This document shows, in pieces, positions 29,368-37,180 of a stretch of 64,000 nucleotides of DNA (positions are counted from its first letter, which is position 1; every line of letters starts with the position of its first letter). Source of the stretch: Sphingomonadaceae bacterium OTU29LAMAA1 (lineage in GTDB: Bacteria > Pseudomonadota > Alphaproteobacteria > Sphingomonadales > Sphingomonadaceae); assembly GCA_024072375.1 (NCBI GenBank), contig CP099617.1, positions 911,001 to 975,000 of the forward strand. Reading direction: 5' to 3'. Position numbers and translations under genes: made by a program. Below the pieces are notes generated by a model that was given only the letters and a program-made list of their open reading frames with translations, was not told where the DNA came from and made no database searches.

Positions 29368-30602
29368 CAGCGGTCACATTCACCAAAAACGATATCCATC
29401 GCGCCGAGGATCGCGGTCGTGTCGGCCAGCATGTGGCCTCTGGACATGAAGTCCATCGCCTGCAGGTGGCTGAACGCGGTCGGGCGGATCTTGCAGCGGT
29501 AGGGCTTGTTCGAGCCGTCGGAGACGAGGAACACGCCGAATTCGCCCTTGGGGCTTTCGGTCGCAACGTACACTTCGCCGGCGGGGACGTGATAGCCCTC
29601 GGTATAAAGCTTGAAGTGATGGATCAGCGCCTCCATCGACTGCTTCATCTCGGCGCGCTTGGGCGGGACGACCTTGCGGTCGGACGAGGCGATCGGCCCC
29701 TCCGGCATGTCGCGCAGGCACTGCTTCATGATCCGCGCTGACTGGCGGACCTCCTCGACGCGCACCATGAAGCGGTCGTAGCAGTCGCCGCGGGTGCCGA
29801 CCGGAATGTCGAATTCCATGCGATCGTAGACGTCGTAGGGCTGCGACTTGCGCAGGTCCCATGGGATGCCGGCGGCACGGATCATCGGGCCGGAGAAGCC
29901 CCAGGCGATTGCATCCTCGCGGCTGACCGTCGCGATGTCGACGTTGCGCTGCTTGAAGATGCGGTTGTCAGCGACGAGGCTGATCGCATCCTCGAACAGG
30001 CGCGGCAGGCGCGTGTCGAGCCAGTCGGCAATGTCCGTCAGCAGCTTTAGCGGCACGTCCTGATGGACGCCGCCCGGCCGCATGTAGTTGTGGTGCATGC
30101 GCGCGCCCGAGGCTCGCTCGAAGAAATTGTAGCAATCCTCGCGAATCTCGAACAGCCACAGGTTCGGCGTCATCGCGCCGACGTCCATGACGTGCGAACC
30201 TAGGTTGAGCATGTGGTTCGAAATGCGGGTCAGCTCGGCGAAGAACACGCGCAGATACTGGGCGCGGATCGGCACCTCGATATCCAGCAGCTTCTCGATC
30301 GCAAGCACGAAGGTGTGCTCCATGCACATCGGCGAGCAGTAATCGAGGCGATCAAAATAGGGGATCGCCTGCGCGTAGGTCTTGTATTCGATCAGCTTTT
30401 CGGTGCCACGGTGGAGCAGGCCGACGTGCGGATCGATGCGCTCGATGATCTCGCCGTCCAGCTCCATCACCAGCCGCAGCACGCCGTGCGCCGCCGGATG
30501 CTGGGGACCGAAGTTGATCGTATAATTGGAAATGGTAACGTCGCCGGTGGTCGGATCGCCCGCGTCGGTGACGTGCATCAGTTCGTCGACATAGTCGCTC
30601 AC
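29367..30602 (-). CDS. nuoD: NADH-quinone oxidoreductase subunit D
   Basis: NuoD (49-kDa homologue) builds the quinone-reduction site with NuoB. The 411-aa protein has [20 protein letters not shown] (quinone-site His) and [10 protein letters not shown]. It is separate from nuoC, unlike the fused NuoCD of E. coli. The start is GTG at 30602, overlapping the nuoC stop (GTGA). Confidence 0.97.
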   Translation of the reverse strand: MSDYVDELMHVTDAGDPTTGDVTISNYTINFGPQHPAAHGVLRLVMELDGEIIERIDPHVGLLHRGTEKLIEYKTYAQAIPYFDRLDYCSPMCMEHTFVLAIEKLLDIEVPIRAQYLRVFFAELTRISNHMLNLGSHVMDVGAMTPNLWLFEIREDCYNFFERASGARMHHNYMRPGGVHQDVPLKLLTDIADWLDTRLPRLFEDAISLVADNRIFKQRNVDIATVSREDAIAWGFSGPMIRAAGIPWDLRKSQPYDVYDRMEFDIPVGTRGDCYDRFMVRVEEVRQSARIMKQCLRDMPEGPIASSDRKVVPPKRAEMKQSMEALIHHFKLYTEGYHVPAGEVYVATESPKGEFGVFLVSDGSNKPYRCKIRPTAFSHLQAMDFMSRGHMLADTTAILGAMDIVFGECDR

Positions 30603-31453
30603 TGGTTCTGTCCTTCACCCTTGGTCGGCACCACGTCGGCATCGGCGGGCTTCTCAGCGGCCTTGTTGCCCGCGTCAGCCTTGCCTGCACCGGTGTCGGC
30701 GGTGCTGTCGGTCGTCGTCTTCGCGTAGGGTTCGCTGCCCGCCTTCGGCGTTTCGGTCGGCGCCTTGGTCGCATCGGCCTTGACGATGTCGTCAGCCTTC
30801 AACGGCGTCGGTGCTCCCTTCGCTTCTGGCAGCATGCCCTTTTCGTCACCGGGAAGCACGTATTGCGCACCCTCCCAAGGAGACTGGAAGTCGAAGTTGC
30901 GGAAGTCCTGCGCCAGACTGACGGGCTGATAAACGACACGCTTCTGCTCTTCCGAATAGCGCATCTCGACGAAGCCGGAGAGTGGGAAGTCCTTGCGCTG
31001 CGGATGGCCGCGGAAACCGTAGTCGGTCAAGATGCGGCGCAGGTCGGCATTGCCGGTGAACAGCACGCCGTACATGTCGTACACTTCGCGCTCCAGCCAG
31101 CCGGCGACCGGCCAGATGCCAGTCACCGACGGCACCGGCTTCACGTCGTCGGTCGAAACGTGGACGTGCAGGCGATGGTTTCGCGTCAGCGACAGCAGGC
31201 AATAGACGACTTCGAACCGCTCCGGGCGCTCCGGGTAATCGACGCCGGCGATCTCCATCAGCTGCTGGTATTCCAGCCCCGGCGTGTCGCGCAGCTTGGT
31301 CAGCGCGTCGACGATAGCCTCGCGCTCGACGTAGAGTGCGACTTCGCCAACCTGTTCGACGGCGTCAATCAACGCCGTGCCGAGCGTGATCCGCACCGCC
31401 TCGATCGTTTCGCCGTTGAGGTTCGCCGCATAGGCGGGAGCGGGCGCCCTCAC
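30599..31453 (-). CDS. nuoC: NADH-quinone oxidoreductase subunit C with low-complexity C-terminal tail
   Basis: NuoC (30-kDa homologue) is a structural peripheral subunit. The core has [20 protein letters not shown] and [18 protein letters not shown], the family signature. The final 77 residues (about 208-284) are a low-complexity Ala/Lys/Thr/Asp/Pro-rich tail not needed for the fold. The start is GTG at 31453, overlapping the nuoB stop (GTGA); the frame upstream of it is a nuoB shadow. Total length is 284 aa, while the core without the tail is about 207 residues. Confidence 0.96.
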   Translation of the reverse strand: MRAPAPAYAANLNGETIEAVRITLGTALIDAVEQVGEVALYVEREAIVDALTKLRDTPGLEYQQLMEIAGVDYPERPERFEVVYCLLSLTRNHRLHVHVSTDDVKPVPSVTGIWPVAGWLEREVYDMYGVLFTGNADLRRILTDYGFRGHPQRKDFPLSGFVEMRYSEEQKRVVYQPVSLAQDFRNFDFQSPWEGAQYVLPGDEKGMLPEAKGAPTPLKADDIVKADATKAPTETPKAGSEPYAKTTTDSTADTGAGKADAGNKAAEKPADADVVPTKGEGQNQ

Positions 31454-32013
31454 CGTTCGACGCTCCCCTGACGGCGAATCTTCCGCTGCAACTGCATGAT
31501 GCCGTACAGCAGAGCCTCCGCGGTTGGCGGGCAACCGGGAACGTAGATATCGACCGGCACGACGCGATCGCAGCCGCGCACCACCGAATAGCTATAGTGG
31601 TAATAGCCGCCGCCGTTGGCGCAGCTACCCATCGAGATGACGTACTTCGGCTCCGACATCTGGTCGTAAACCTTGCGGAGCGCCGGCGCCATCTTGTTGC
31701 AGAGCGTACCCGCGACGATCATCACATCCGACTGCCGCGGCGATGCGCGTGGCGCCGCGCCGAAGCGTTCGAGGTCGTAGCGTGGCATGTTGACGTGGAT
31801 CATTTCTACGGCGCAGCATGCCAGGCCGAACGTCATCCACCAAAGCGAACCGGTTCGCGCCCATTGGAACAGCTCCTCGGTCGACGTGACGAGGAAGCCC
31901 TTGTCGGTCAGTTCACCATTCAGGCTGTCGAAGAACCCCTGATCCGGCGCGATCGCCGTGCCTTCGGGGTTATTGACCAATCCGATGGGACCGGAGTGTG
32001 CCTCTACTCCCAA
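31450..32013 (-). CDS. nuoB: NADH-quinone oxidoreductase subunit B (cluster N2)
   Basis: NuoB holds cluster N2, the last Fe-S centre before quinone. The cluster ligands are visible: the Cys pair in [20 protein letters not shown] and [14 protein letters not shown]. The chosen start is TTG at 32013, 7 bases after AAGGGAG; it gives 187 aa and overlaps nuoA by 10 bases. No ATG fits upstream of the conserved region. The longer frame to 32232 runs through nuoA. Confidence 0.93.
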   Translation of the reverse strand: MGVEAHSGPIGLVNNPEGTAIAPDQGFFDSLNGELTDKGFLVTSTEELFQWARTGSLWWMTFGLACCAVEMIHVNMPRYDLERFGAAPRASPRQSDVMIVAGTLCNKMAPALRKVYDQMSEPKYVISMGSCANGGGYYHYSYSVVRGCDRVVPVDIYVPGCPPTAEALLYGIMQLQRKIRRQGSVER

Positions 32014-32378
32014 TCCAAAGCTCCCTTCTTCCAGGCATAGACGAGGCCGAGGGCCAATTCGCCGATGAAGATCATCATGGAGATCCATGCGGTCCAGCCG
32101 ATGCTGAAAACCGAGACCGCCCAAGGATATAGGAACGCGGCTTCGAGATCGAAGATGATGAACAGGATGGCAATCAGATAAAATCGCACATCGAACTGGC
32201 TGCGCGGATCCTCGAACGCGGGAAAGCCGCATTCATATTCCGACAGCTTCTGTTCGTTGGGCTTGTTCGTGCCGGTCAGCTTGGCGACGGCCATGGGCAG
32301 GAACACGAAGGTGCTCGACAGCGCCAGGGCGACACCCAGGAACAGCAGGATTGGCAGGTATTGGGACAGATCGACCAA
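32004..32378 (-). CDS. nuoA: NADH-quinone oxidoreductase subunit A
   Basis: NuoA is a three-helix membrane subunit that packs against NuoH. The 124-aa protein has the conserved loop [19 protein letters not shown] (quinone-access loop Cys) and [20 protein letters not shown]. The start is TTG at 32378 with GAGAAG just upstream. It is the first gene of the nuo run. Confidence 0.96.
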   Translation of the reverse strand: MVDLSQYLPILLFLGVALALSSTFVFLPMAVAKLTGTNKPNEQKLSEYECGFPAFEDPRSQFDVRFYLIAILFIIFDLEAAFLYPWAVSVFSIGWTAWISMMIFIGELALGLVYAWKKGALDWE

Positions 32379-32434
32379 TGGGCTTCTCGCAAGTGCGAAG
32401 GATGTGGGGTCGCTTTAGGCCCGTGGGGTGGGAC

Positions 32435-32471
32435 GGGCAAGGCCGGGAGGGTGTGAGAATCACTCGCAATT
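32435..32471 (-). promoter_or_regulatory. Possible nuo promoter with upstream Fur-like box
   Basis: On the minus strand TTGCCC (32440-32435) lies 17 bases before TAAAGC (32417-32412), a weak sigma-70-type pair upstream of nuoA. Immediately upstream, 32453-32471 reads (plus strand) GTGAGAATCACTCGCAATT, close to the Fur consensus in which GAGAAT and CGCAAT-type half sites face each other. The position upstream of the -35 would suit an activator better than a repressor. Both assignments are by eye. Confidence 0.35.
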
Positions 32472-32507
32472 AAGCAAGAGTGAATGACCGACACGGCTCG
32501 CCCCTGC

Positions 32508-32589
32508 CCTCACCCTATCGCCGTCTTCGCCGTCTCTTCCCTCTCCCGTCGGGAGAGGGAGGGAGGCGCGAAGCGCCGGAAGGGTGAGG
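32508..32589. repeat. Palindromic extragenic element downstream of suhB
   Basis: An outer inverted repeat CCTCACCCT (32508-32516) and AGGGTGAGG (32581-32589) encloses a perfect 9-bp hairpin CCCTCTCCC-GTC-GGGAGAGGG (32539-32559) and a second hairpin GGCGC-GAA-GCGCC (32565-32577). This nested structure resembles REP/MITE-like elements common between alphaproteobacterial genes. Confidence 0.7.
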
Positions 32590-32606
32590 AAAGCAGTTGG
32601 CGGCGA

Positions 32607-33419
32607 TCAGCGCAGCGCGCCAGCCACCAGCTTGTGCAGCTTGACGTGCAAACCATCGTTCGCAGCGAGGAACTCGTTCCGCTCCATCGCACGGTCGCTG
32701 CCGCGGAAGTCGGTGACGTAGCCGCCCGCCTCTTTCACGAGCAGCATGCCCGCAGCAACATCCCAGGGTTTGAGGCCCGATTCCCAATAGCCGTCGAAAC
32801 GCCCTGCCGCGACCCATGCAAGATCAAGCGATGCCGCGCCGAAACGGCGAATACCGGCGACTTCCGGTGCGATCGCACCGAAAATGCGGCTCCATTCGAC
32901 GAAATTGCCGTGGCCGAGGAACGGGATACCCGTGGCGATCAGCGCCTCGGACATGTCCCGGCGGGCCGACACGCGCAGACGCTGGTCGGTCAGCCACGCC
33001 CCCCGGCCTTTTTCGGCCCAGAAGCTCTCGTCGGTCAGCGGCTGATAGACGAGCGCGGTCGTGATCTCGCGCTTGCCCGCCGGGGTCGCCTCCTCGACCG
33101 CGATCGAAATCGCGAAATGCGGGATGCCGTGGAGGAAGTTGGACGTGCCATCCAGCGGATCGATGATGAAGCGCGGTTTGTCGGGATCGCCCGCGACCTC
33201 GCCACCCTCCTCCATCAGGAAGCCCCAGTCGGGACGCGCGCGGCTCAGTTCCTCGTACAGCGTCTGCTCGGCGCGCTTGTCGGCGATCGACACGAAGTCG
33301 GCCGGGCCCTTGCGGCTGACCTGGAGGTGCTGGACCTCGTTGAAGTCGCGGCGCAGCGCCGTGCCGGCCTTGCGGGCGGCGCGTTCGATGACGGTGAAGA
33401 GGCCGGAATGGCTGGGCAT
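32607..33419 (-). CDS. suhB: Inositol-1-monophosphatase family protein (SuhB-like)
   Basis: Members dephosphorylate inositol phosphate; bacterial SuhB also affects rRNA transcription antitermination. The 270-aa protein shows the metal-binding motifs FLMEEGGE, IIDPLDGTSNFLHGIP and KPWDVAAGMLLVKEAGG, so catalysis is expected. The ATG at 33419 (MPSHSGLF) matches the family N-terminus. Palindromic elements lie on both sides. Exact substrate cannot be told from sequence. Confidence 0.93.
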   Translation of the reverse strand: MPSHSGLFTVIERAARKAGTALRRDFNEVQHLQVSRKGPADFVSIADKRAEQTLYEELSRARPDWGFLMEEGGEVAGDPDKPRFIIDPLDGTSNFLHGIPHFAISIAVEEATPAGKREITTALVYQPLTDESFWAEKGRGAWLTDQRLRVSARRDMSEALIATGIPFLGHGNFVEWSRIFGAIAPEVAGIRRFGAASLDLAWVAAGRFDGYWESGLKPWDVAAGMLLVKEAGGYVTDFRGSDRAMERNEFLAANDGLHVKLHKLVAGALR

Positions 33420-33431
33420 TTTGCAGCTTTC

Positions 33432-33542
33432 TAGCCCCTCCCCTTCAGGGGAGGGGTTGGGGTGGGGGAGTCGGGAGTGGAGAGACACAGCAGCTGCGCC
33501 GCACTGCCCCACCCCAACCCCTCCCCCGAGGGGGAGGGGCTA
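33432..33542. repeat. 111-bp palindromic element with 12-bp terminal inverted repeats
   Basis: The ends are TAGCCCCTCCCC (33432-33443) and its exact complement GGGGAGGGGCTA (33531-33542). Each arm of about 36 bases is itself a hairpin (CCCCTCCCC-TTCA-GGGGAGGGG at 33435-33456) followed by TTGGGGTGGGG or its complement. The element sits between efp and suhB and looks like a REP pair or tiny MITE. It could form a strong RNA structure between the two minus-strand genes. Confidence 0.75.
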
Positions 33543-33550
33543 TAGACGGG

Positions 33551-34114
33551 TCAATCCGCGCGGCGGACGTACGTCTGTTCGTACACGTCGACGACGATCT
33601 TCGTGCCCGCGCCGATATGCGGCGGCACCATCACGCGGACGCCGTTGTCGAGGATCGCGGGCTTGTAGCTGGACGAGGCGGTCTGACCCTTCACGACTGC
33701 ATCGGCCTCGACGATCATCGCCTCGATGGTGCTCGGCAGTTCGACCGAGATCGGGCGCTCGTCGTACAATTCGAGCACGACGTCCATGCCGTCCTGCAGG
33801 AACGCCGCGGCATCCCCGAGGATGCCGGCGTCGAGCGTGATCTGTTCGTAATTGTCCTTGTCCATGAACGTCAGCGCTTCGCCGTCGCGGAACAGGAACT
33901 GGAAGTCCTTGGTGTCGAGGCGGACCCGCTCGACGCTTTCGGCGGAGCGGAAGCGGACGTTGTTCTTGCGACCGTCGATCAGGTTCTTCAGCTCGACCTG
34001 CATGTACGCCCCGCCCTTGCCGGGCTGCGTGTGCTGGATCTTGACGGCGCGCCAGATGCCGCCCTCATATTCGATGATGTTGCCGGGACGGATGTCCACG
34101 CCGCTGATCTTCAT
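33551..34114 (-). CDS. efp: Elongation factor P
   Basis: EF-P rescues ribosomes stalled at polyproline stretches. The 187-aa protein has the three beta-barrel domains of the family; the modifiable loop lysine is Lys33 in QPGKGGAY, the position beta-lysylated in E. coli. The modification enzyme is not encoded here. C-terminal signatures are [14 protein letters not shown] and [19 protein letters not shown] at 34114. Confidence 0.97.
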   Translation of the reverse strand: MKISGVDIRPGNIIEYEGGIWRAVKIQHTQPGKGGAYMQVELKNLIDGRKNNVRFRSAESVERVRLDTKDFQFLFRDGEALTFMDKDNYEQITLDAGILGDAAAFLQDGMDVVLELYDERPISVELPSTIEAMIVEADAVVKGQTASSSYKPAILDNGVRVMVPPHIGAGTKIVVDVYEQTYVRRAD

Positions 34115-34179
34115 GGTCTGAACCTGCTGGAAAGAGCGATTGCGGCACGCGGGTCACGCGCACCTCGATGCGACGCCCT

Positions 34180-34767
34180 TTATCGCGTGGACCCGCGGGC
34201 GGCAAGCATCGGGTCGGGATTCACATCCTCTCCCTCGTACCAGCGTTGCTGCGGGCGCATCCGCTGCATCCCGAAATGCAGGTGATAGTTGCCGGGTCCG
34301 GCATCTCCGGTGTCACCGACGAAAGCGATCTGCTGACCGATGCTGACCTTCTGTCCTTCTCGCAGACCCGGCACATAACCGGCGAGATGTGCGTAATAAT
34401 AAATCCAGAGCCGATCGGCAGACCGGATGTAGACGGTGGTTCCGCCGAGATTCGACTGGAACAGCTTTTCGACCGTGCCCGAGGCTGCCGCGAGGACGGG
34501 CGTGCCGCCGGGCGCGAGGATGTCGGTGCCATGATGGCCGCGCGTGCCGCCGCCGCGAGGATCGTTCCAGCTATCGACGAGCGCCGCACGGGTCACACCG
34601 GCGACGGGGATGGTAAGTATACCGGCATCGTCCGCAGGTAACGGCGCAATGCTCTCGGCGCGCGGACCGACGGGCTGGCGAGACGCGGTGCCAAAGCTGG
34701 TCATCGACAGGAATGCGGCAATGACCAGCATCATGCCGATCAGAATGGCCCAGCCCAGCCGCGTCAC
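34180..34767 (-). CDS. M23-family peptidoglycan endopeptidase, membrane-anchored
   Basis: The 195-aa protein has one N-terminal membrane segment (about 5-24) or uncleaved signal, then a LysM-less M23 domain. Zn ligands are visible in GHHGTDI (H-x3-D) and HLHFG (HxH). It probably cuts peptide cross-links in peptidoglycan in the periplasm. The start is GTG at 34767, MTRLGWAILIG. It lies between thiE and efp on the same strand, with no evident functional link. Confidence 0.9.
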   Translation of the reverse strand: MTRLGWAILIGMMLVIAAFLSMTSFGTASRQPVGPRAESIAPLPADDAGILTIPVAGVTRAALVDSWNDPRGGGTRGHHGTDILAPGGTPVLAAASGTVEKLFQSNLGGTTVYIRSADRLWIYYYAHLAGYVPGLREGQKVSIGQQIAFVGDTGDAGPGNYHLHFGMQRMRPQQRWYEGEDVNPDPMLAARGSTR

Positions 34768-34806
34768 ACGCGCCGGCCCGTCATCGTGGTTGCAGTGGGA
34801 ACGCGA

Positions 34807-35490
34807 TCACCCGCCCAATACTTCACCGAAGGCCCTCACTGCCTCCGCTTCATCGCAGCCCCATACTGCACCACAGACTGCGAGGAAGTCGGCGCCCGCG
34901 GCCACCAGCGGCGGCGCGTTGACCGGCGTGATCCCGCCGATCGCGACGCTGGGCAGTTCGAACATCGATGCCCACCACGACAGGATCGAGAGGTCGGGCT
35001 GGTGTTTCACGGTCTTGGTCGTCGTCGGGAAGAACGCTCCGAACGCCACATAATCCGCGCTCCCCTCGCCTGCCTCCATCGCCAGATGACGGCTGTCGTG
35101 ACAGGTCACGCCGATCTGCACGTCCGGCCCCAGACTATCGCGCGCCTCGCGCGGATCGCCGTCGCCCTGACCCAGATGTACGCCATCCGCGCCGAGCCGC
35201 TTGGCGAGCGCGATACTGTCGTTGACGATGAACGCGACCTCCCGGTCGGCACATATCCGTTGCAAAGGCTCGGCCAGCGCCGCGGCGGCATGCTGGTCCA
35301 CGTCCTTGATGCGGAACTGGAAAGCGGCGACCGGCCCGGCATCGAGCGCCCGCGCCAGCCGGTCGGCGAATGCGCCGGTCACGTCGAGCGGGGAGATCAG
35401 GTACAATTGGCACGGCGGCCGGCGATCGCTGCGCCGGAAATGTTCGGCAAAGGCGGGATCGAGCGGGCCGAGGGGATCGTCTTCAGTCAT
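34807..35490 (-). CDS. thiE: Thiamine phosphate synthase
   Basis: ThiE couples HMP-diphosphate with thiazole phosphate to give thiamine phosphate. The 227-aa TIM barrel has VHLGQGDGD, IGVTCHDS, YVAFGAFFPTTTK and SVAIGGITP, the family substrate and phosphate loops. ATG at 35490. No thi-box riboswitch is visible in the short upstream spacer, so regulation by thiamine is not apparent. Confidence 0.95.
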   Translation of the reverse strand: MTEDDPLGPLDPAFAEHFRRSDRRPPCQLYLISPLDVTGAFADRLARALDAGPVAAFQFRIKDVDQHAAAALAEPLQRICADREVAFIVNDSIALAKRLGADGVHLGQGDGDPREARDSLGPDVQIGVTCHDSRHLAMEAGEGSADYVAFGAFFPTTTKTVKHQPDLSILSWWASMFELPSVAIGGITPVNAPPLVAAGADFLAVCGAVWGCDEAEAVRAFGEVLGG

Positions 35491-35513
35491 TGCTGCCCCC
35501 TACAGCCAACACC

Positions 35514-35533
35514 GCCCCGGCGAAAGCCGGGGC
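35514..35533. repeat. Perfect GC-rich hairpin between fba and thiE
   Basis: GCCCCGGC-GAAA-GCCGGGGC is a perfect 8-bp stem with a GAAA tetraloop (plus strand). It begins 14 bases after the fba stop and lacks a U-run, so it is a REP-like element or a weak terminator or mRNA 3'-end protector rather than a classical terminator. Confidence 0.7.
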
Positions 35534-35546
35534 AGTGTCGTATCGA

Positions 35547-36467
35547 TCAGGCCGCTTCACCCTTGTAGATCGCGATGATCTTCTCGAGCATCGCGAGCGC
35601 ATCCTCGCGGCTGCGCTGGAAGGTGTTGCGGCCGATGATCGAGCCGTTGCCGCCACCGGCCAGGATGTCGCGCGCATCCTGATAGACCGCATCGTTGCCC
35701 TTGGCCGCGCCACCCGAGAAAACGACGATGCGACGGCCGGCGAAGCTCGACTGGACGACGTGCTTGACGCGATCCGCCTGGTTCGACCAGTCGGTGCCCT
35801 CATAGGCCTTCTTGGCTTCGGCCTGTTCGATGTGCGCGGTCGGCAGCTTCACCTTGATGATGTGCGCGCCGAGCAGCGCCGCCATGTGTGCGGCATAGGC
35901 GCCGACGTCGAGTGCCAGTTCGCCGTCCTTCGACAGCTTGCCACCGCGCGGATAGCTCCAGATGACGGTGGCGATGCCGACCGATCTCGCTTCTTCGGAC
36001 AGTTCGCGAATCTCTTCCATCTGTTCGAAAATGCCGTCCGAACCCGGATAGATGGTGAAGCCGATCGCCGCGCAGCCGAGGCGCAGGGCGTCGCCGACGC
36101 TGGCGGTCACCGCCTGATCGATGCTTGTCGCCCAGCTGTTCGAGCTGTTGACCTTGAGGATCGTCGGGATCTGGCCGGCGAACGTGTCCGCCCCCGCTTC
36201 GAGCGGACCGAGCGGCGCGGCATAGGCCGACAGGCCGGCGTCGACCGCGATCTGATAGTGATAGTGCGGATCGTAGGCGGGGGGATTGACTGCGAACGAG
36301 CGTGCCGGGCCGTGCTCGAAGCCTTGGTCTACCGGCAGGATGACGAGCTTGCCGGTGCCGCCAAGCTTGCCCTGCATCAGGATGCGGGCGAGGTTGCCCT
36401 TTACCGCGGGGCTGGTGGCTTCGTACTTGTCGAGGATGGCTTTTACGGCGGGTGTGACGGTCGTCAT
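35547..36467 (-). CDS. fba: Class I fructose-bisphosphate aldolase (archaeal/FbaB type)
   Basis: This enzyme cleaves fructose 1,6-bisphosphate to the triose phosphates, or makes it in gluconeogenesis. The 306-aa DhnA/FbaB-type barrel has LVILPVDQGFEHGP, IWSYPRGGKLS and the Schiff-base lysine region AHIIKVKLPT (Lys205 likely). No divalent-metal signature of class II is present. The ATG at 36467 (MTTVTPAVKAIL) is preferred over a long frame with no family N-terminus. It belongs to the gap-pgk-fba glycolytic gene group, interrupted by a toxin-antitoxin pair. Confidence 0.95.
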   Translation of the reverse strand: MTTVTPAVKAILDKYEATSPAVKGNLARILMQGKLGGTGKLVILPVDQGFEHGPARSFAVNPPAYDPHYHYQIAVDAGLSAYAAPLGPLEAGADTFAGQIPTILKVNSSNSWATSIDQAVTASVGDALRLGCAAIGFTIYPGSDGIFEQMEEIRELSEEARSVGIATVIWSYPRGGKLSKDGELALDVGAYAAHMAALLGAHIIKVKLPTAHIEQAEAKKAYEGTDWSNQADRVKHVVQSSFAGRRIVVFSGGAAKGNDAVYQDARDILAGGGNGSIIGRNTFQRSREDALAMLEKIIAIYKGEAA

Positions 36468-36499
36468 GGGGTTCGCTCCTTGGGGTTCGTATCTGGGTA

Positions 36500-36820
36500 T
36501 TAGAGCATCAGCCAGCGCCGCAGCGCCTGGTCGATCTGCTCCATCCGGGTGGGGCTGGCGTGGCCGATCACCGCGGCGATCCGGTCGCGCGCAACGCTGG
36601 TGACGCGGTCGACCTGCACCTCGCATTCTGCAGTCAGGCCATTGTGTTCACGTGGCGACATCGCGACACGGAACAGCGCCTCGCCGCCCATGATGCTGGT
36701 CAGCGGACAAACGGTGATCGTCGCATGGGTGGCGTTGAACAGGTCGGACTGGACGACGACGCACGGCCTCTGGGGCGCGCCATCGGGGCCGTCGACCAGC
36801 ACGATGCCGCCATGCTTCAC
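36500..36820 (-). CDS. MazF/PemK-type mRNA interferase toxin
   Basis: The 106-aa protein is a typical MazF fold: KHGGIVLVDGPDGAPQRPCV with RPCVVVQSD, the CPLTS strand, and a C-terminal helix pair. Such toxins cut mRNA at short sites. It starts with GTG at 36820, overlapping the antitoxin stop by four bases (GTGA); a longer frame to 36844 runs through the antitoxin end. The stop lies 32 bases before fba, so it may share transcripts with fba. Confidence 0.93.
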   Translation of the reverse strand: MKHGGIVLVDGPDGAPQRPCVVVQSDLFNATHATITVCPLTSIMGGEALFRVAMSPREHNGLTAECEVQVDRVTSVARDRIAAVIGHASPTRMEQIDQALRRWLML

Positions 36821-37041
36821 TTCCACGCGGCGGCGTCCTGCCAAAAAACGCTGTCGTCGGCGGATTCGCGTCCGGAGGCGCGCGTCGACTGCCGCCGCGC
36901 TTCGCGCCGATATGCCTCGTCATGCAGGTCGACATAGCGGCGCACCGCCTCGCGCGCGATATCGCTCTTACTGCGGCCCTGCGTACGCGCAACCGCGGCA
37001 AGTCGCTCTTCCAACTCTGTGTCGAGACGCACTCCGAGCAT
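36817..37041 (-). CDS. Ribbon-helix-helix antitoxin of the MazF-type module
   Basis: The 74-aa protein has an N-terminal ribbon-helix-helix DNA-binding part (LGVRLDTELEERLAAVARTQ, then SKSDIAREAVRRYV) and a charged C-terminal tail (about 45-74) ending SVFWQDAAAWK that would bind the toxin. It precedes the toxin by a 4-base overlap, the usual type II order. A promoter with direct repeats GTTTAAC lies directly upstream and probably binds this protein. Confidence 0.9.
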   Translation of the reverse strand: MLGVRLDTELEERLAAVARTQGRSKSDIAREAVRRYVDLHDEAYRREARRQSTRASGRESADDSVFWQDAAAWK

Positions 37042-37051
37042 GCAGGCTCCT

Positions 37052-37093
37052 GTTTAACGCGTTTAACATACTGACGGGCGGCGGGGTGCGCAA
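37052..37093 (-). promoter_or_regulatory. Toxin-antitoxin promoter and operator
   Basis: On the minus strand TTGCGC (37093-37088) and TATGTT (37070-37065) are spaced 17 bases. Overlapping the -10 and start region, GTTTAAC occurs twice (37052-37058 and 37061-37067) with a palindromic AACGCGTT core, as expected for an RHH autorepressor site. The antitoxin start is 10 bases further on. Confidence 0.5.
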
Positions 37094-37110
37094 GCGGCAA
37101 CCGGACACGA

Positions 37111-37149
37111 AAACACCCGCACTTCCCGGTGGAAGCACGGGTGTTTGGC
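37111..37149 (-). terminator. Rho-independent terminator after pgk
   Basis: On the minus strand a stem of about 9 bp (AACACCCG with CGGGTGTT, 37146-37112) with an inner GCTTCC/GGAAGT pair is followed by TTTTCG. It lies 35 bases after the pgk stop and separates glycolytic transcripts from the toxin-antitoxin pair. Confidence 0.75.
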
Positions 37150-37180
37150 TGTCTGTGTTACAAGCCGTGCTACAAGGGCG

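Noticed and set aside
35491..35546. Thiamine (TPP) riboswitch upstream of thiE
   Set aside because: The spacer is only 56 bases, filled by a simple hairpin, and no thi-box sequence is seen.
37054..37066. CtrA box (TTAA-N7-TTAA) near the toxin-antitoxin genes
   Set aside because: The two TTAA are spaced by 5 bases, not 7.
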